From Corynebacterium kroppenstedtii (GTDB lineage: Bacteria; Actinomycetota; Actinomycetes; Mycobacteriales; Mycobacteriaceae): DNA of 64,000 nucleotides. Positions 51,043-61,582 of the stretch are shown here, piece after piece (position 1 is the first letter of the stretch; each line of letters begins with the position of its first letter). The position numbers were made by a program, and so were the translations under genes. The stretch is from positions 1,240,001-1,304,000 of the forward strand of contig NZ_CP069792.1 in the NCBI RefSeq assembly GCF_016894245.1, in the 5' to 3' direction. Below the pieces are notes generated by a model, which saw only the letters and a program-made list of their open reading frames with translations, did not search any database and was not told the DNA's origin.

Positions 51043-51069
51043 TTAGCACTCCGGGACTGTGAGTGCCAG
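51043..51069. promoter_or_regulatory. CIRCE element (HrcA operator) of groEL
   Basis: TTAGCACTC-N9-GAGTGCCAG has a perfect left arm and two mismatches on the right. It stands 124 bases before groEL and should put the gene under HrcA heat-shock control. Confidence 0.9.
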
Positions 51070-51111
51070 AGATTTACAACAAATGTTCACCGGCTGTGGT
51101 GAGAGAAATAG

Positions 51112-52836
<1,725 letters not shown>

Positions 52837-52918
52837 TTAGAACCACCTAAAGGCCGAGTTATTGGCCCGCTAGTCTTCTGACCGTGTGGTCAATGACCCT
52901 AAGGTCGGTTAAACACTG

Positions 52919-52957
52919 ACAGACTGTTCCGAACTCGGAACAGTCTGTTTCGTTTTT
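52919..52957 (+). terminator. Rho-independent terminator of groEL
   Basis: CAGACTGTTCC (52920-52930) pairs perfectly with GGAACAGTCTG (52937-52947) around GAACTC, then TTTCGTTTTT follows. It is 83 bases after the stop. Confidence 0.93.
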
Positions 52958-53087
52958 CGTATCGTCCTCGTGTCACCGTGAGGATTCGTGAGGATCACGG
53001 TGGTGTGGGGGAGATAACCCCCATATAAACCCCCCGACCTGCTTAGTTGATGTCCGGTTGAACGCCCGTTCGTCATAGACTTTGGAT

Positions 53088-54047
53088 ATGGCTGATGAAG
53101 ACGATCGGAAAAAGGACACCACTAGCGCTGAGGACGGTGCTAAGGAGGGAAAAACCTCAAACGATGAGGAGTTCCACGTCGTCGACCTTGCCGATACCGA
53201 AGGCTATATCGTCGATGACTCCGATGAAGATGACCCCGTACTTATTACCCCCGATGGGCATCGTGTAGATACATGGCGTGAAAATTACCCCTACGACGAA
53301 CGCATGACTCGTAAGGAATACGAGCATATTAAGCGTGCCCTCCAGATCGAGTTGCTGAAATGGCAGAACTGGACGAAGGATACGGGGCAGAAGCACATCA
53401 TTCTCTTCGAAGGGCGTGACGCCGCAGGTAAGGGTGGCACGATCAAGCGATTCAATGAGCACCTAAATCCTCGTGGTGCGCGTACCGTCGCTTTGGAAAA
53501 GCCATCGCCACGTGAATCGACGTCATGGTATTTCCAGCGCTACATCGAGCACTATCCCGCAGCCGGCGAGATCGTGTTCTTCGACCGCTCGTGGTACAAC
53601 AGGTCCGGCGTCGAGCGCGTGATGGGATTTTGTACAGAATCGCAGCATGCGGAGTTCCTGCGCGAGGTTCCCATGCTGGAAAACATGATTATGGGATCCG
53701 GAATTAGCTTGACCAAGCTGTGGTTCTCGGTCACACAGAAAGAACAGCGCACGCGCTTCGCTATCCGCCAGGTGGACCCCGTGCGGCAATGGAAGCTATC
53801 ACCAATGGACTTAGCATCCCTGGATAAGTGGGATGACTATACGCGGGCTAAGGAAGAACAGTTCCGCTATACAGACACGAATGAGTCGCCGTGGATCACG
53901 ATTAAATCCAATGACAAGAAGCGCGCACGTATTAACGCTATGCGCTATTTGCTCTCCAAGTTTGAATACACTGATAAAGACTACGACATTGTCGGGCAGC
54001 CCGATCCGAAAATTGTCAAGCGCGGCCGCGACCAAATCGGTGACTAG
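53088..54047 (+). CDS. ppk2: Polyphosphate kinase 2
   Basis: PPK2 uses polyphosphate to phosphorylate nucleoside diphosphates (or the reverse). The 319 residues have the Walker A FEGRDAAGKGG near residue 106, the following RFNEHLNPRGARTVALEKP, the Walker B-like FFDRSWYNR, and KLWFSVTQKEQ. The first ~65 residues are an acidic, disordered extension, longer than usual. ATG at 53088 is chosen since TAGACT (53076-53081) is six bases upstream, so the gene is probably leaderless. Its terminator lies inside the convergent neighbour. Confidence 0.93.
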   Translation: MADEDDRKKDTTSAEDGAKEGKTSNDEEFHVVDLADTEGYIVDDSDEDDPVLITPDGHRVDTWRENYPYDERMTRKEYEHIKRALQIELLKWQNWTKDTGQKHIILFEGRDAAGKGGTIKRFNEHLNPRGARTVALEKPSPRESTSWYFQRYIEHYPAAGEIVFFDRSWYNRSGVERVMGFCTESQHAEFLREVPMLENMIMGSGISLTKLWFSVTQKEQRTRFAIRQVDPVRQWKLSPMDLASLDKWDDYTRAKEEQFRYTDTNESPWITIKSNDKKRARINAMRYLLSKFEYTDKDYDIVGQPDPKIVKRGRDQIGD

Positions 54048-54056
54048 TCCCGGTGA

Positions 54057-55946
54057 TTAGTTCCCCCTGACCCAGCGACCGATCGTTGCCATGAGCTTCC
54101 GCCATTTGGCGCGGAAGCTCATTTTTCGTTGCGACGACGAGCTCTGCGCCATCGGCACAACCGCAGTAGTGGCACTCTCCCGCGGGGGCGTTGCGGTAGT
54201 GGCGTCCGACGTATCAGGCGTCGACGCGTCGTCGGCTCTTTGGTTGGAGTTCTGAGACTGATGTTCAGAGGTCAACTGTGCGTCCTCATGATGGGCCTGA
54301 TCCTCAGGTGACATGCGCTTCCCTGAGGATGCCGGCTGATCAGAGGCCTCAGGCTGATGGGGGAGTGTACTGACAACATGAATGGAAGGCATTAGCGCTC
54401 GGGGTACGCGCCGGGCAAGATAGGTGCGCGCCGATTTTTCCGTCAGGCTTCTGCTCTGGACGTACCCCAGCAGTTTCGGCCCCTGCGTTGATGTCGTTAA
54501 CGCCGCCGTGGTGCCGTCGGCACCTGGAAGGTCATGGAGAACAGCATCGACATGAATGAGATCCACGCGATGCCCACTGATGCGCGTTTGTTCGTCGATA
54601 TGCCTCACAAAGTGCAGCCCATCGTCGCCGACGGTGACGAGGTCGCCAGTCCTGTACGCGCGGTTCCACCCGAATTGGGACACGGGCGCGAAGGTCTCCG
54701 CATCATGAATGAGATCGAAGTAGTGGGCCAGGCCAACACCGCTGATCACAAGTTCGCCGGCCCGCCCCGGCTCGACTGGGTGTCCCACTTCATCGATGAC
54801 GGTTGCTTCCCATCCAGCGAGCGGCTGCCCCATTAGCGATAGGGGAGTTTCCGGGGTTATTTTGGCTGCCGACGTGACCCCGGTCGCTTCAGTGCGGTAC
54901 GTATTCCACACCTCACGTCCGGCCATGACGCGCGTGATGTCGGCAGGGCAGGGCTCGCCACCCAAGATGAGGAGCCGTAACGCGGCGGGGTCGGTGTGCC
55001 AGGACAGCACGTCGCTGGGCGTCGTTGAAATGACAGAGATGCTACGGTCTGCGATCCAGTGATCAATGGCCGTGGGGCCAGGAGCCTCGTGTGTGGCATC
55101 ATTCGTGTAAGGTACCAGACACGCGCCGGTGGACCAGGCCAGCCACATTTCTTCGACGCTGCGTGGATCTGTGTGTGGTGCTATCGCGCCGATCCGGTCG
55201 CCCTCGCTAATGGGATCGTCGGGAACAAATAGGCGGGTCTCTGCGCTGATCCCCGCGGTGGCACAACGATGGGGAAGCACCAATGATCGGCGGCCGAAGA
55301 ACACAGCGGCGGCGTCTGAAGGGGAGGGCTTGTGCGCCTGACGTGTTGCGGGCCGCAGAGATTGAACGCCCGACTCTGTGACAGCGGCGGTGAGTCGAAG
55401 CCCAGCGCTCACCTCGGCGAGGGAATATCCAGAGGCCGGTTCGGGTGACCGAGGAATGGCACGTGGGCGTGATGTCAAAGCCGAATAAGGGACTGTTCCA
55501 CCGCGCATGTGGGATGATGAGTGTCGGCCATTGTCCTCAGCGGCCGACCGGCGGATGATCGGGTCCCGTGAGCTAGGAGAATCGTGGGCAGCGTCTTCTG
55601 CGGACGGTGTGGTGGAGCCCTGATCTTTACCCTGGCGGCGGTTTAGGGAAGTCGTCGAAACAGGGACGTACGCTGCGCCGATAGACATGGTCGCAAGGAG
55701 GGCAGCGTAGTAATCGATAGGGTCGGCGATGGCAATGCCGACGCGGTCGCCTCGTCCGGCGTCAGCACGAAGCTCGTCGGCAATCTCGCGGTACCGCTGT
55801 GTGAGGTCAGAGTATGTGATGGCTTGGTTGCCCGTATCGATGGCGAGGGCATCGGGTGTGGCATCGGCCTGATCAGCAAAGATCCGGGTGAGAGTGTGGG
55901 GTTGTGAAGCGAGCGAATGGTCCCCCAACACTCTCCGCGAATTCAC
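54057..55946 (-). CDS. Adenylation-domain (AMP-binding) protein lacking key motifs
   Basis: The 629-residue protein has the fold marks of an acyl/aminoacyl adenylating enzyme: an N-terminal AITYSDLTQRYREIADEL, IGAAYVPVSTTS, the later NTYRTEATG (variant of NxYGPTE), GELVISGVGLAHYF and YRTGDLV. The phosphate-binding loop (usually SGTTGxPK) is not visible; its place appears to hold AAAVFFGRRSLVLPH. About 110 low-complexity residues are inserted after residue ~100, and the C-terminal A10 lysine motif is replaced by a Ser/Thr/Gln-rich tail with a basic end. It may be inactive or have changed function. GTG start overlaps the stop of the MarR gene. Confidence 0.75.
   Translation of the reverse strand: MNSRRVLGDHSLASQPHTLTRIFADQADATPDALAIDTGNQAITYSDLTQRYREIADELRADAGRGDRVGIAIADPIDYYAALLATMSIGAAYVPVSTTSLNRRQGKDQGSTTPSAEDAAHDSPSSRDPIIRRSAAEDNGRHSSSHMRGGTVPYSALTSRPRAIPRSPEPASGYSLAEVSAGLRLTAAVTESGVQSLRPATRQAHKPSPSDAAAVFFGRRSLVLPHRCATAGISAETRLFVPDDPISEGDRIGAIAPHTDPRSVEEMWLAWSTGACLVPYTNDATHEAPGPTAIDHWIADRSISVISTTPSDVLSWHTDPAALRLLILGGEPCPADITRVMAGREVWNTYRTEATGVTSAAKITPETPLSLMGQPLAGWEATVIDEVGHPVEPGRAGELVISGVGLAHYFDLIHDAETFAPVSQFGWNRAYRTGDLVTVGDDGLHFVRHIDEQTRISGHRVDLIHVDAVLHDLPGADGTTAALTTSTQGPKLLGYVQSRSLTEKSARTYLARRVPRALMPSIHVVSTLPHQPEASDQPASSGKRMSPEDQAHHEDAQLTSEHQSQNSNQRADDASTPDTSDATTATPPRESATTAVVPMAQSSSSQRKMSFRAKWRKLMATIGRWVRGN
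54091..54126 (+). terminator. Terminator of ppk2 embedded in the convergent adenylation gene
   Basis: ATGAGCTTCCGC (54091-54102) pairs perfectly over 12 bp with GCGGAAGCTCAT (54111-54122), then TTTT follows in the + direction. It lies 44 bases after the ppk2 stop, yet inside the last codons of the minus-strand gene, where it encodes the basic MSFRAKWRKLM segment. Confidence 0.88.
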
Positions 55947-56485
55947 AATGACACTCCCGTGGTCAGCTTGCTGGTGTATTTCCGTAGTCGGTTGCTCTGC
56001 TTGTCGTTGAGTTCGTCGAGGAGATCATTCTCCGCGTCGGTCAGTGCGTGACGAATTTTGTGTCGAACAGTAATACCGTCAGGCGTAATCGTAATAAGTT
56101 GTTTTCGACGGTCCTCTGTCGAGCGTACACGCTGGAGCAGGTTGTCTTCTTCTAATGAGTCGATGAGGCGGACCATGTCAGAACGGTCAACGCCGAGGAG
56201 TTCTCCGAGCTCACTTTGGGAATAGCCTTTGTCTCGCCGGACGCATTCGAGAAGCCAATATGCTCGTTGCGAAAGTTCGAATTCATTAAGGGTGTTATCG
56301 GCGACTTCTCTGAACATTTTGTTCAGTTGATACACCTGGTAAAAAAGCGAGTCTTCGACTTCCGAGGTGAGGGTAGCAGGTGCAGTTTCGGCACTGTCGG
56401 TTGCGCCTTGGACAGCCTTGTTCTCATCCTTGTTTGATTTATCTGGCTTATGACCAGATTTCTTTTTCTTGCTCGACTTCGCCAT
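55943..56485 (-). CDS. MarR-family transcriptional regulator
   Basis: A 180-residue winged-helix protein with a Lys-rich N-terminus (MAKSSKKKKS). The DNA-binding helices are YSQSELGELLGVDRSDMVRLID and the wing is STEDRRKQLITITPDG. ATG at 56485 is chosen since TAAGAT (56498-56493) is seven bases upstream, which indicates a leaderless transcript. It is coupled with the adenylation-domain gene by a four-base GTGA overlap, so it probably controls that gene and itself. The ligand is unknown. Confidence 0.88.
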   Translation of the reverse strand: MAKSSKKKKSGHKPDKSNKDENKAVQGATDSAETAPATLTSEVEDSLFYQVYQLNKMFREVADNTLNEFELSQRAYWLLECVRRDKGYSQSELGELLGVDRSDMVRLIDSLEEDNLLQRVRSTEDRRKQLITITPDGITVRHKIRHALTDAENDLLDELNDKQSNRLRKYTSKLTTGVSL

Positions 56486-56759
56486 ATTGCTGATCTTAGC
56501 CGAAAGTGGGGTATTAAAAACAATTGATATTTCCCACAAAAACGACTCCGTTACCATCTTCCGTCATTGCGAATTGACTACGACAACGTAGTGACTCCAG
56601 CGCCTGCGAATGGAATTGCGCTAGTAATAACTCGGATGCCGAGGAAGGCTTACCGTCAATCTTCAGCAATGAAGATGATGAACGACGAAAAACCCCGGTG
56701 CCGAGCACAACTCGATGAGTGTGCAGAGATCAACCGAGGTTTATGAGAGCTGCTGGGAT

Positions 56760-57065
56760 CTAGTCGTTGCCGGGACCTGTTTCCATAGGAAGATTAGCTT
56801 CGCGCCATGCTAGGGTTCCACCCTTAACGTTGATGACGTCGAGGCCGTTTTGCTCTAGGAATTGGCAGGCCTTGGTGGACCGGCCTCCGGAGAGGCAGAT
56901 AATGTACGCCGGTTGATCGAAGTCCAGTTCTTGGTAGCGACCCATTAATTCGCTGAGCGGAATGTTGATAGCACCCGCGGCATGGCCGTCAGCATATTCA
57001 TCTGGCTCGCGGACGTCGACAAATTGCGCTCCGTCGGGAATGTCGTGGACTGTCACGCTTTCCAT
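56760..57065 (-). CDS. Rhodanese-like sulfurtransferase, single domain
   Basis: The 101-residue protein is a single rhodanese domain with FVDVREPDEYADGHAAGAIN and the active-site loop CLSGGRS (Cys57). It transfers sulfane sulfur in the cytosol or serves as a persulfide carrier. AGGAG lies eight bases before the ATG. It is downstream of the secreted-protein gene on the same strand with a 59-base gap, so it may be in one transcript with it. Confidence 0.9.
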   Translation of the reverse strand: MESVTVHDIPDGAQFVDVREPDEYADGHAAGAINIPLSELMGRYQELDFDQPAYIICLSGGRSTKACQFLEQNGLDVINVKGGTLAWREANLPMETGPGND

Positions 57066-57124
57066 AGATATAGCTCCTTATAGGGTAGATGGCAGTCGAT
57101 CTCGGCGTACCTGTCGTACGGCTC

Positions 57125-58201
57125 TTACTGCTGCTCGGTCAACTCGCCGTACTGCAGTGGTCCGATGCCGTAGGTCTTCGCACCATTCTCGTTGGCGGGT
57201 GAGAGGATACCGATAGGACGCCGAGTCAACGAGTCTGGCCCCACGTTACCGTCTGATGTCTCTGCAGTCAGGATTTCGGTGCCATTGGGCAGCGTAATGA
57301 TCCACGGATTAGCGACCGTTAGCTCGACAACATTGAAGCGTGCCGACCCTGTGACGGAGCCTTTGTACCGACGGATCCCATCGTTAGCGGCTTCTTCGGC
57401 GTCACGATCACGGCTGAACGACACTGTCTGGGCCTCGTCCTGCTTGGCCGCCCCATCCTTGGGGTTAACGCCACCCTGCGCCAGCTTCGTCGCCGTGAAA
57501 AGTTCGTTCGCCTTGACGACGAGATCCTCCGTGGGTGCTGGCGGGGTGTTCGGGCCTGGCTCGGGGGAGTAGTTAATAGGAACGTAGAGCTCCTCGGCGG
57601 GGTTGACGGATCCGCCACCGGCGTAGGTGTACACACCGAAGTTGGTGCCGGGTGTCTGCTCAGGGGGATCGACGACGAGTCGAGCGGTGAAGGTGCCGTC
57701 GTCATTCATTGGCTGGGCTTGGCGGGCGATTGAGCGGTGCATGTCAATCGGCTGCTGAGGGATTGCGTCCAGCGTCCCGTTAGGCATGACCCACGCCACC
57801 CGATCATGGGGGTGCTTACGGGTAGAGGAATCGGCGTTTTCACTGGGTTTCCACTGATCGGGGAACCCACTGAAAAGAACGAATACGCCGTTGGACGTTC
57901 CCGGAGGTACCGGAAGTGGGAAGCCGCCCTTATTGGCCTGCGGGGAGAACCCGGAACCGTGGACCAGGAGAACGTCGCCGCGGTGCACGGTTGCGCCTTC
58001 GGCGGGAGTTCCATCTTCAAAGGTGACAGTGATGGATGGATTCTCCTGAACCTGAGGGAAAACGGGGAGATTATCCGGGATACTCGGTGCCGCTGTTGCG
58101 GGCGCCGGTGCCGTTAGTGCTGGCACACCCACTGCAAGAGCTGCGGTGAGGGCTGTGGAACTGGCAATAAGTACCAGTGGGGAGCGTGAACGAGAGAACA
58201 T
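57125..58201 (-). CDS. Secreted protein with Ig-like fold segments, possibly HtaA-related
   Basis: The 358-residue protein has a signal peptide ending near residue 38 (PATAA) and no other membrane segment. Its first domain (TVTFEDGTPAEGATV, LLVHGSGFSPQANKGG, SNGVFVLFSGFPDQWKP, GVYTYAGGGSV) looks like the Ig/neocarzinostatin-like fold of corynebacterial surface proteins; the second domain repeats a beta-rich pattern. A link with haem/iron uptake (HtaA-like) is only suggested by the DtxR-like box upstream. TAAAAT is six bases before the ATG (leaderless). No sortase signal or C-terminal anchor is seen. Confidence 0.7.
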   Translation of the reverse strand: MFSRSRSPLVLIASSTALTAALAVGVPALTAPAPATAAPSIPDNLPVFPQVQENPSITVTFEDGTPAEGATVHRGDVLLVHGSGFSPQANKGGFPLPVPPGTSNGVFVLFSGFPDQWKPSENADSSTRKHPHDRVAWVMPNGTLDAIPQQPIDMHRSIARQAQPMNDDGTFTARLVVDPPEQTPGTNFGVYTYAGGGSVNPAEELYVPINYSPEPGPNTPPAPTEDLVVKANELFTATKLAQGGVNPKDGAAKQDEAQTVSFSRDRDAEEAANDGIRRYKGSVTGSARFNVVELTVANPWIITLPNGTEILTAETSDGNVGPDSLTRRPIGILSPANENGAKTYGIGPLQYGELTEQQ

Positions 58202-58211
58202 ACTTAAATTT

Positions 58212-58230
58212 TAAACCTAGCCTGCCCTAA
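58212..58230. promoter_or_regulatory. DtxR-like box at the promoter of the secreted-protein gene
   Basis: The 19-mer matches TTAGGTTAGCCTAACCTAA at 13 positions, including the central TAGCCT and the right CCTAA. It overlaps the predicted -10 region (TAAAAT) of the secreted-protein gene, the right place for an iron-dependent repressor. Confidence 0.45.
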
Positions 58231-58329
58231 ACGGAAGGGCGTGGGAGTTTTCCGTTTGTTCACCTAAACGTTCTTGACGGTTTACGCTGTGGTCACTGGA
58301 ATATTCGTTAGGGGAGCTAGTCTGCACGG

Positions 58330-59250
58330 GTGCTCGATAGTCAAACAGTTCACGCACCAGACACCAAGCGGGCTCAAAGGAAGGAAGCGCTACTAGCTGC
58401 AGCACTACTTTTTCCTAATCTCCTGCTGCTGACCGTGTTTACGTATCGGCCTTTAATAGACAACATCCGTTTATCATTCTTTCGGTGGAATATTTCGTCG
58501 CCGTCGGCGACATTTGTGGGGTTTGATAACTATAAGGAATGGCTAACTCGGGACGACACCCGAACCATTGTTCTTAATACCCTTGTGTTTACCGGCTTTG
58601 CCGTGATCGGTTCCATGGCCTTGGGCCTTATTCTTGCCTTGATATTGGATCAAAAGTTGTTTGGTCGTAATGCTGTCCGGTCCATTGCTTTTGCTCCCTT
58701 TGCCTTATCTGGAGCTGCCATCGGGGTTGCTTTTCAGTTTATTTTCGATCCTCACTTTGGACTTATACAGGACATCCTCAGCCGGCTTCATGTCCCTGTG
58801 CCGAACTTCTACTCGGAGCCAGCATGGGCGCTTTTTATGGTGACCTTCACCTTTATTTGGAAGAATCTGGGATACACATTCGTCATTTATCTCGCCGCAT
58901 TGCAGGGCGTGAATAAAGAACTTGATGAGGCAGCGGCAATTGATGGTGCTGGGCCCTGGACACGATTATGGAAGGTCATTCTTCCCCAGTTGCGTCCGAG
59001 CACTTTTTTCTTATCTATCACCGTGACGCTGAACTCTGTTCAGGTCTTCGACATTATTTCAGTGATGACTCGAGGTGGCCCGCAAACAACAGGCACCACC
59101 ACGTTGGTGTACCAGGTCTACCAGGAAACATTCACGAATTTCAGGGCAGGGTATGGAGCCACCGTCGCCACGATCCTTTTTCTCATCCTGTTGTGCCTGA
59201 CTCTGGTTCAGGTTCGTTATATGGACCGGCAGATGGATAACGGGAGATAA
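58330..59250 (+). CDS. ugpA: Carbohydrate/glycerol-3-phosphate ABC permease, UgpA-like
   Basis: The 306-residue permease has six transmembrane segments and the EAA loop DEAAAIDGAGPWTRLWKVI with the typical G at the fourth position after DGA. It starts with GTG at 58330; TAGTCT (58318-58323) is six bases upstream, predicting a leaderless transcript. It is the first gene of a unit with the order permease, permease, binding protein, ATPase, which is that of ugpAEBC in C. glutamicum (glycerol-3-phosphate uptake under phosphate starvation). No PhoR box was recognised. Confidence 0.85.
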   Translation: MLDSQTVHAPDTKRAQRKEALLAAALLFPNLLLLTVFTYRPLIDNIRLSFFRWNISSPSATFVGFDNYKEWLTRDDTRTIVLNTLVFTGFAVIGSMALGLILALILDQKLFGRNAVRSIAFAPFALSGAAIGVAFQFIFDPHFGLIQDILSRLHVPVPNFYSEPAWALFMVTFTFIWKNLGYTFVIYLAALQGVNKELDEAAAIDGAGPWTRLWKVILPQLRPSTFFLSITVTLNSVQVFDIISVMTRGGPQTTGTTTLVYQVYQETFTNFRAGYGATVATILFLILLCLTLVQVRYMDRQMDNGR

Positions 59251-59255
59251 AGACG

Positions 59256-60125
59256 GTGAGTGTCGTAAAGAGCTCGATATCTGGCTATACCAAGACAGGA
59301 AGAGGTGACATGGGAAAGAAAGCCGTGGGCTATGCCGGAATGATTTTTATCCTTGTACTCATTGGGTTGCCCTTATATTGGACTCTCAGTGGATCATTGA
59401 AAACGCATCCAGAAATCTACACCAACCCGGTAACGTGGTATCCCCACCAGATGCATCCACAAAACTATGATGAAGCAACACAGCGGGTGCCCTTTTGGCA
59501 TTACTTGCGAAACTCGGTCATCATCACAGTTATTCTGTGCACGATAAAAATCACCCTGGGAGTCCTGAGCGCGTATGCACTCGCTATTCTCCGATTCCCA
59601 GGGCGCAACCTTGTTTTCATCATTATCATCTCTGCCCTCATGGTTCCTAGTGAAATTACTGTGATTTCTAACTATGCATTGGTTGCTGGGCTGGGGTGGA
59701 GAAACACTTTCCAAGGCATCATTATCCCTCTCGCTGGAATCGCATTTGGGACGTTCTTAATGCGTAACCACTTCATGAGCCTGCCGAAAGAGTTAATTGA
59801 GGCGGCACGGATGGATGGCGCTGGACCCATGCAATTGCTCTTTCGAGTACTTCTCCCGGTATCAGGCCCCACATTGGTGGCTTTCGCCATGATCACCGTG
59901 GTTAATGAGTGGAACCAATACTTGTGGCCCTATGTTATGGCTGATACGGACAAGGTTGCGCCGCTACCTGTCGGACTGGCACTACTCCAAAACTCAGATG
60001 GGGTAACGAACTGGGGCCCCGTGATGGCGGCAACGCTGCTCACCATGGTTCCGATTGTCCTCCTGTTCATTTTCCTACAGAAATACATGATTAAAGGCTT
60101 AACGACGGGGGCGGTGAAAGGTTAA
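59256..60125 (+). CDS. ugpE: ABC permease, UgpE-like
   Basis: The 289-residue permease has six membrane segments and the EAA loop IEAARMDGAGPMQLLFRV. It forms the membrane channel with UgpA. The GTG at 59256 has GGGAG eight bases upstream overlapping the ugpA stop; an ATG at 59310 with GGAAGAGG upstream is nearly as good and would remove an 18-residue hydrophilic leader. The stop shares one base with the ugpB start. Confidence 0.85.
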   Translation: MSVVKSSISGYTKTGRGDMGKKAVGYAGMIFILVLIGLPLYWTLSGSLKTHPEIYTNPVTWYPHQMHPQNYDEATQRVPFWHYLRNSVIITVILCTIKITLGVLSAYALAILRFPGRNLVFIIIISALMVPSEITVISNYALVAGLGWRNTFQGIIIPLAGIAFGTFLMRNHFMSLPKELIEAARMDGAGPMQLLFRVLLPVSGPTLVAFAMITVVNEWNQYLWPYVMADTDKVAPLPVGLALLQNSDGVTNWGPVMAATLLTMVPIVLLFIFLQKYMIKGLTTGAVKG

Positions 60126-61471
60126 TGACATCTTCGTATTGGGGACAACGGTCAGATTCACAGCGCGCGGGCATATCGCGTCGTTCTTTCTTAGGACTAG
60201 CGGGAACTGCGTTGGCGGCAACGGCGCTGAGTGGGTGTGCGGGGACACGATTCTCCCCGGGAGGCCAGGCACACCAAGACGACAACACGATCACGTGGTG
60301 GTCGTCGCACCCGGGGCAGTCAAAGCCCGTTGAACAAGAATTGATCCGCCGTTTCGAAAAGGATCATCCAGACCTCACGGTCAATCTCATTGATGCGGGG
60401 AAAAATTATGAAGAATGTGCTCAAAAATTCAACGCTGCTCTGACGGGAAGAACGGTTCCCGATATCGTCATGCTCTCGGACGTATGGTGGTTTAACTTTG
60501 CGCTGAATGAGCAGATCACGCCGATTGAAGATGTGGCGTCTGCAGTGGGGCTGGATACGTCAACATACGTGACATCTCTTTATGAAGACTATGCATTCAA
60601 TGGTAAGCATTTTGCGCTTCCCTTTGCACGCTCGACTCCGTTGTTCTTTTACAACAAAGACGCGTGGAAAAGAGCAGGGCTTCCCGACCGTGGGCCTGAA
60701 TCGTGGGATGAAATGGATGAATGGGGTTCGCGACTCCAGACGGATCAACAAAAAGGTCACGGGTGGGGCAATGCCGTCGATTATTTGTCATGGACCTTTG
60801 AAGGCCCTTTGTGGACAAAAGGCGGAGCGTACTCAAAGGAATGGGATTTTACTTTCACCTCCGATGAAACGATCGCCGCGGTAGAGTGGCTCAAACGTAC
60901 CGTGTCGAATAATGGGTACGCTGCTATTTCTCAGTCATTGGCCAATGATTTCTCAGCCGGTTTATATGCCTCGGTGATCGCGTCGACGGGAGACCTGAAC
61001 GGGATTGTATCCAACGCCTCATTTCCTGTGGGGACGGCGGCCTTGCCCAATCCGCGTGGGACCGGTGGGTGTCCGACGGGTGGGGCTGGATTAGCTATAC
61101 CGGCCATCATTTCCGATAAGAGGAAGAAAAACGCGGCAACGTTTATTAACTACATAACGAGCACAGTTAATACCTGCTTCTGGTCGAGAGAAGTGGGGTA
61201 TATGCCGGTACGAAAAGATGCGTCGGACGATCCAGAGATGAAGACATTTTTGGATGACCACCCTAACTATCAGACCGCTATCGACCAGCTTCCGCATACG
61301 CGTATTCAAGATCCCGCCCGTGTTTTCGTTCCTGGTGCAGACCAGGTCATTGGAGGCGCTTTCGAATCGATCTTAACGAATAATGCCGATATTCGTTCCA
61401 CGATGAAAAAGGTTGATAAAGAAATCAGCCGGGCTTATGAGACGCAAATTAAACCGAAAATGCCGTCGTGA
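60125..61471 (+). CDS. ugpB: Substrate-binding lipoprotein, UgpB-like
   Basis: The 448-residue protein has a twin-arginine signal (ISRRSFLGLAG) together with a lipobox LSGCA (Cys38), so it is probably exported folded by Tat and anchored as a lipoprotein. The mature part is a family-1 binding protein (TITWWSSHPGQSKPVEQELI, LSDVWWFNF, GLPDRGPESWDEMDEW). In the ugp system it binds glycerol-3-phosphate or glycerophosphodiesters. A 111-base gap with no gene separates it from ugpC. Confidence 0.85.
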   Translation: MTSSYWGQRSDSQRAGISRRSFLGLAGTALAATALSGCAGTRFSPGGQAHQDDNTITWWSSHPGQSKPVEQELIRRFEKDHPDLTVNLIDAGKNYEECAQKFNAALTGRTVPDIVMLSDVWWFNFALNEQITPIEDVASAVGLDTSTYVTSLYEDYAFNGKHFALPFARSTPLFFYNKDAWKRAGLPDRGPESWDEMDEWGSRLQTDQQKGHGWGNAVDYLSWTFEGPLWTKGGAYSKEWDFTFTSDETIAAVEWLKRTVSNNGYAAISQSLANDFSAGLYASVIASTGDLNGIVSNASFPVGTAALPNPRGTGGCPTGGAGLAIPAIISDKRKKNAATFINYITSTVNTCFWSREVGYMPVRKDASDDPEMKTFLDDHPNYQTAIDQLPHTRIQDPARVFVPGADQVIGGAFESILTNNADIRSTMKKVDKEISRAYETQIKPKMPS

Positions 61472-61582
61472 TGATTTTTCAAACCATCACCTCCATTCAT
61501 CGCCCTGGCAACCGCATCATTGCTGATGGGACGTACGCGAAATTGTTGATAAGACGTAACTCCAGAAAGAAAGAGCACAAGA

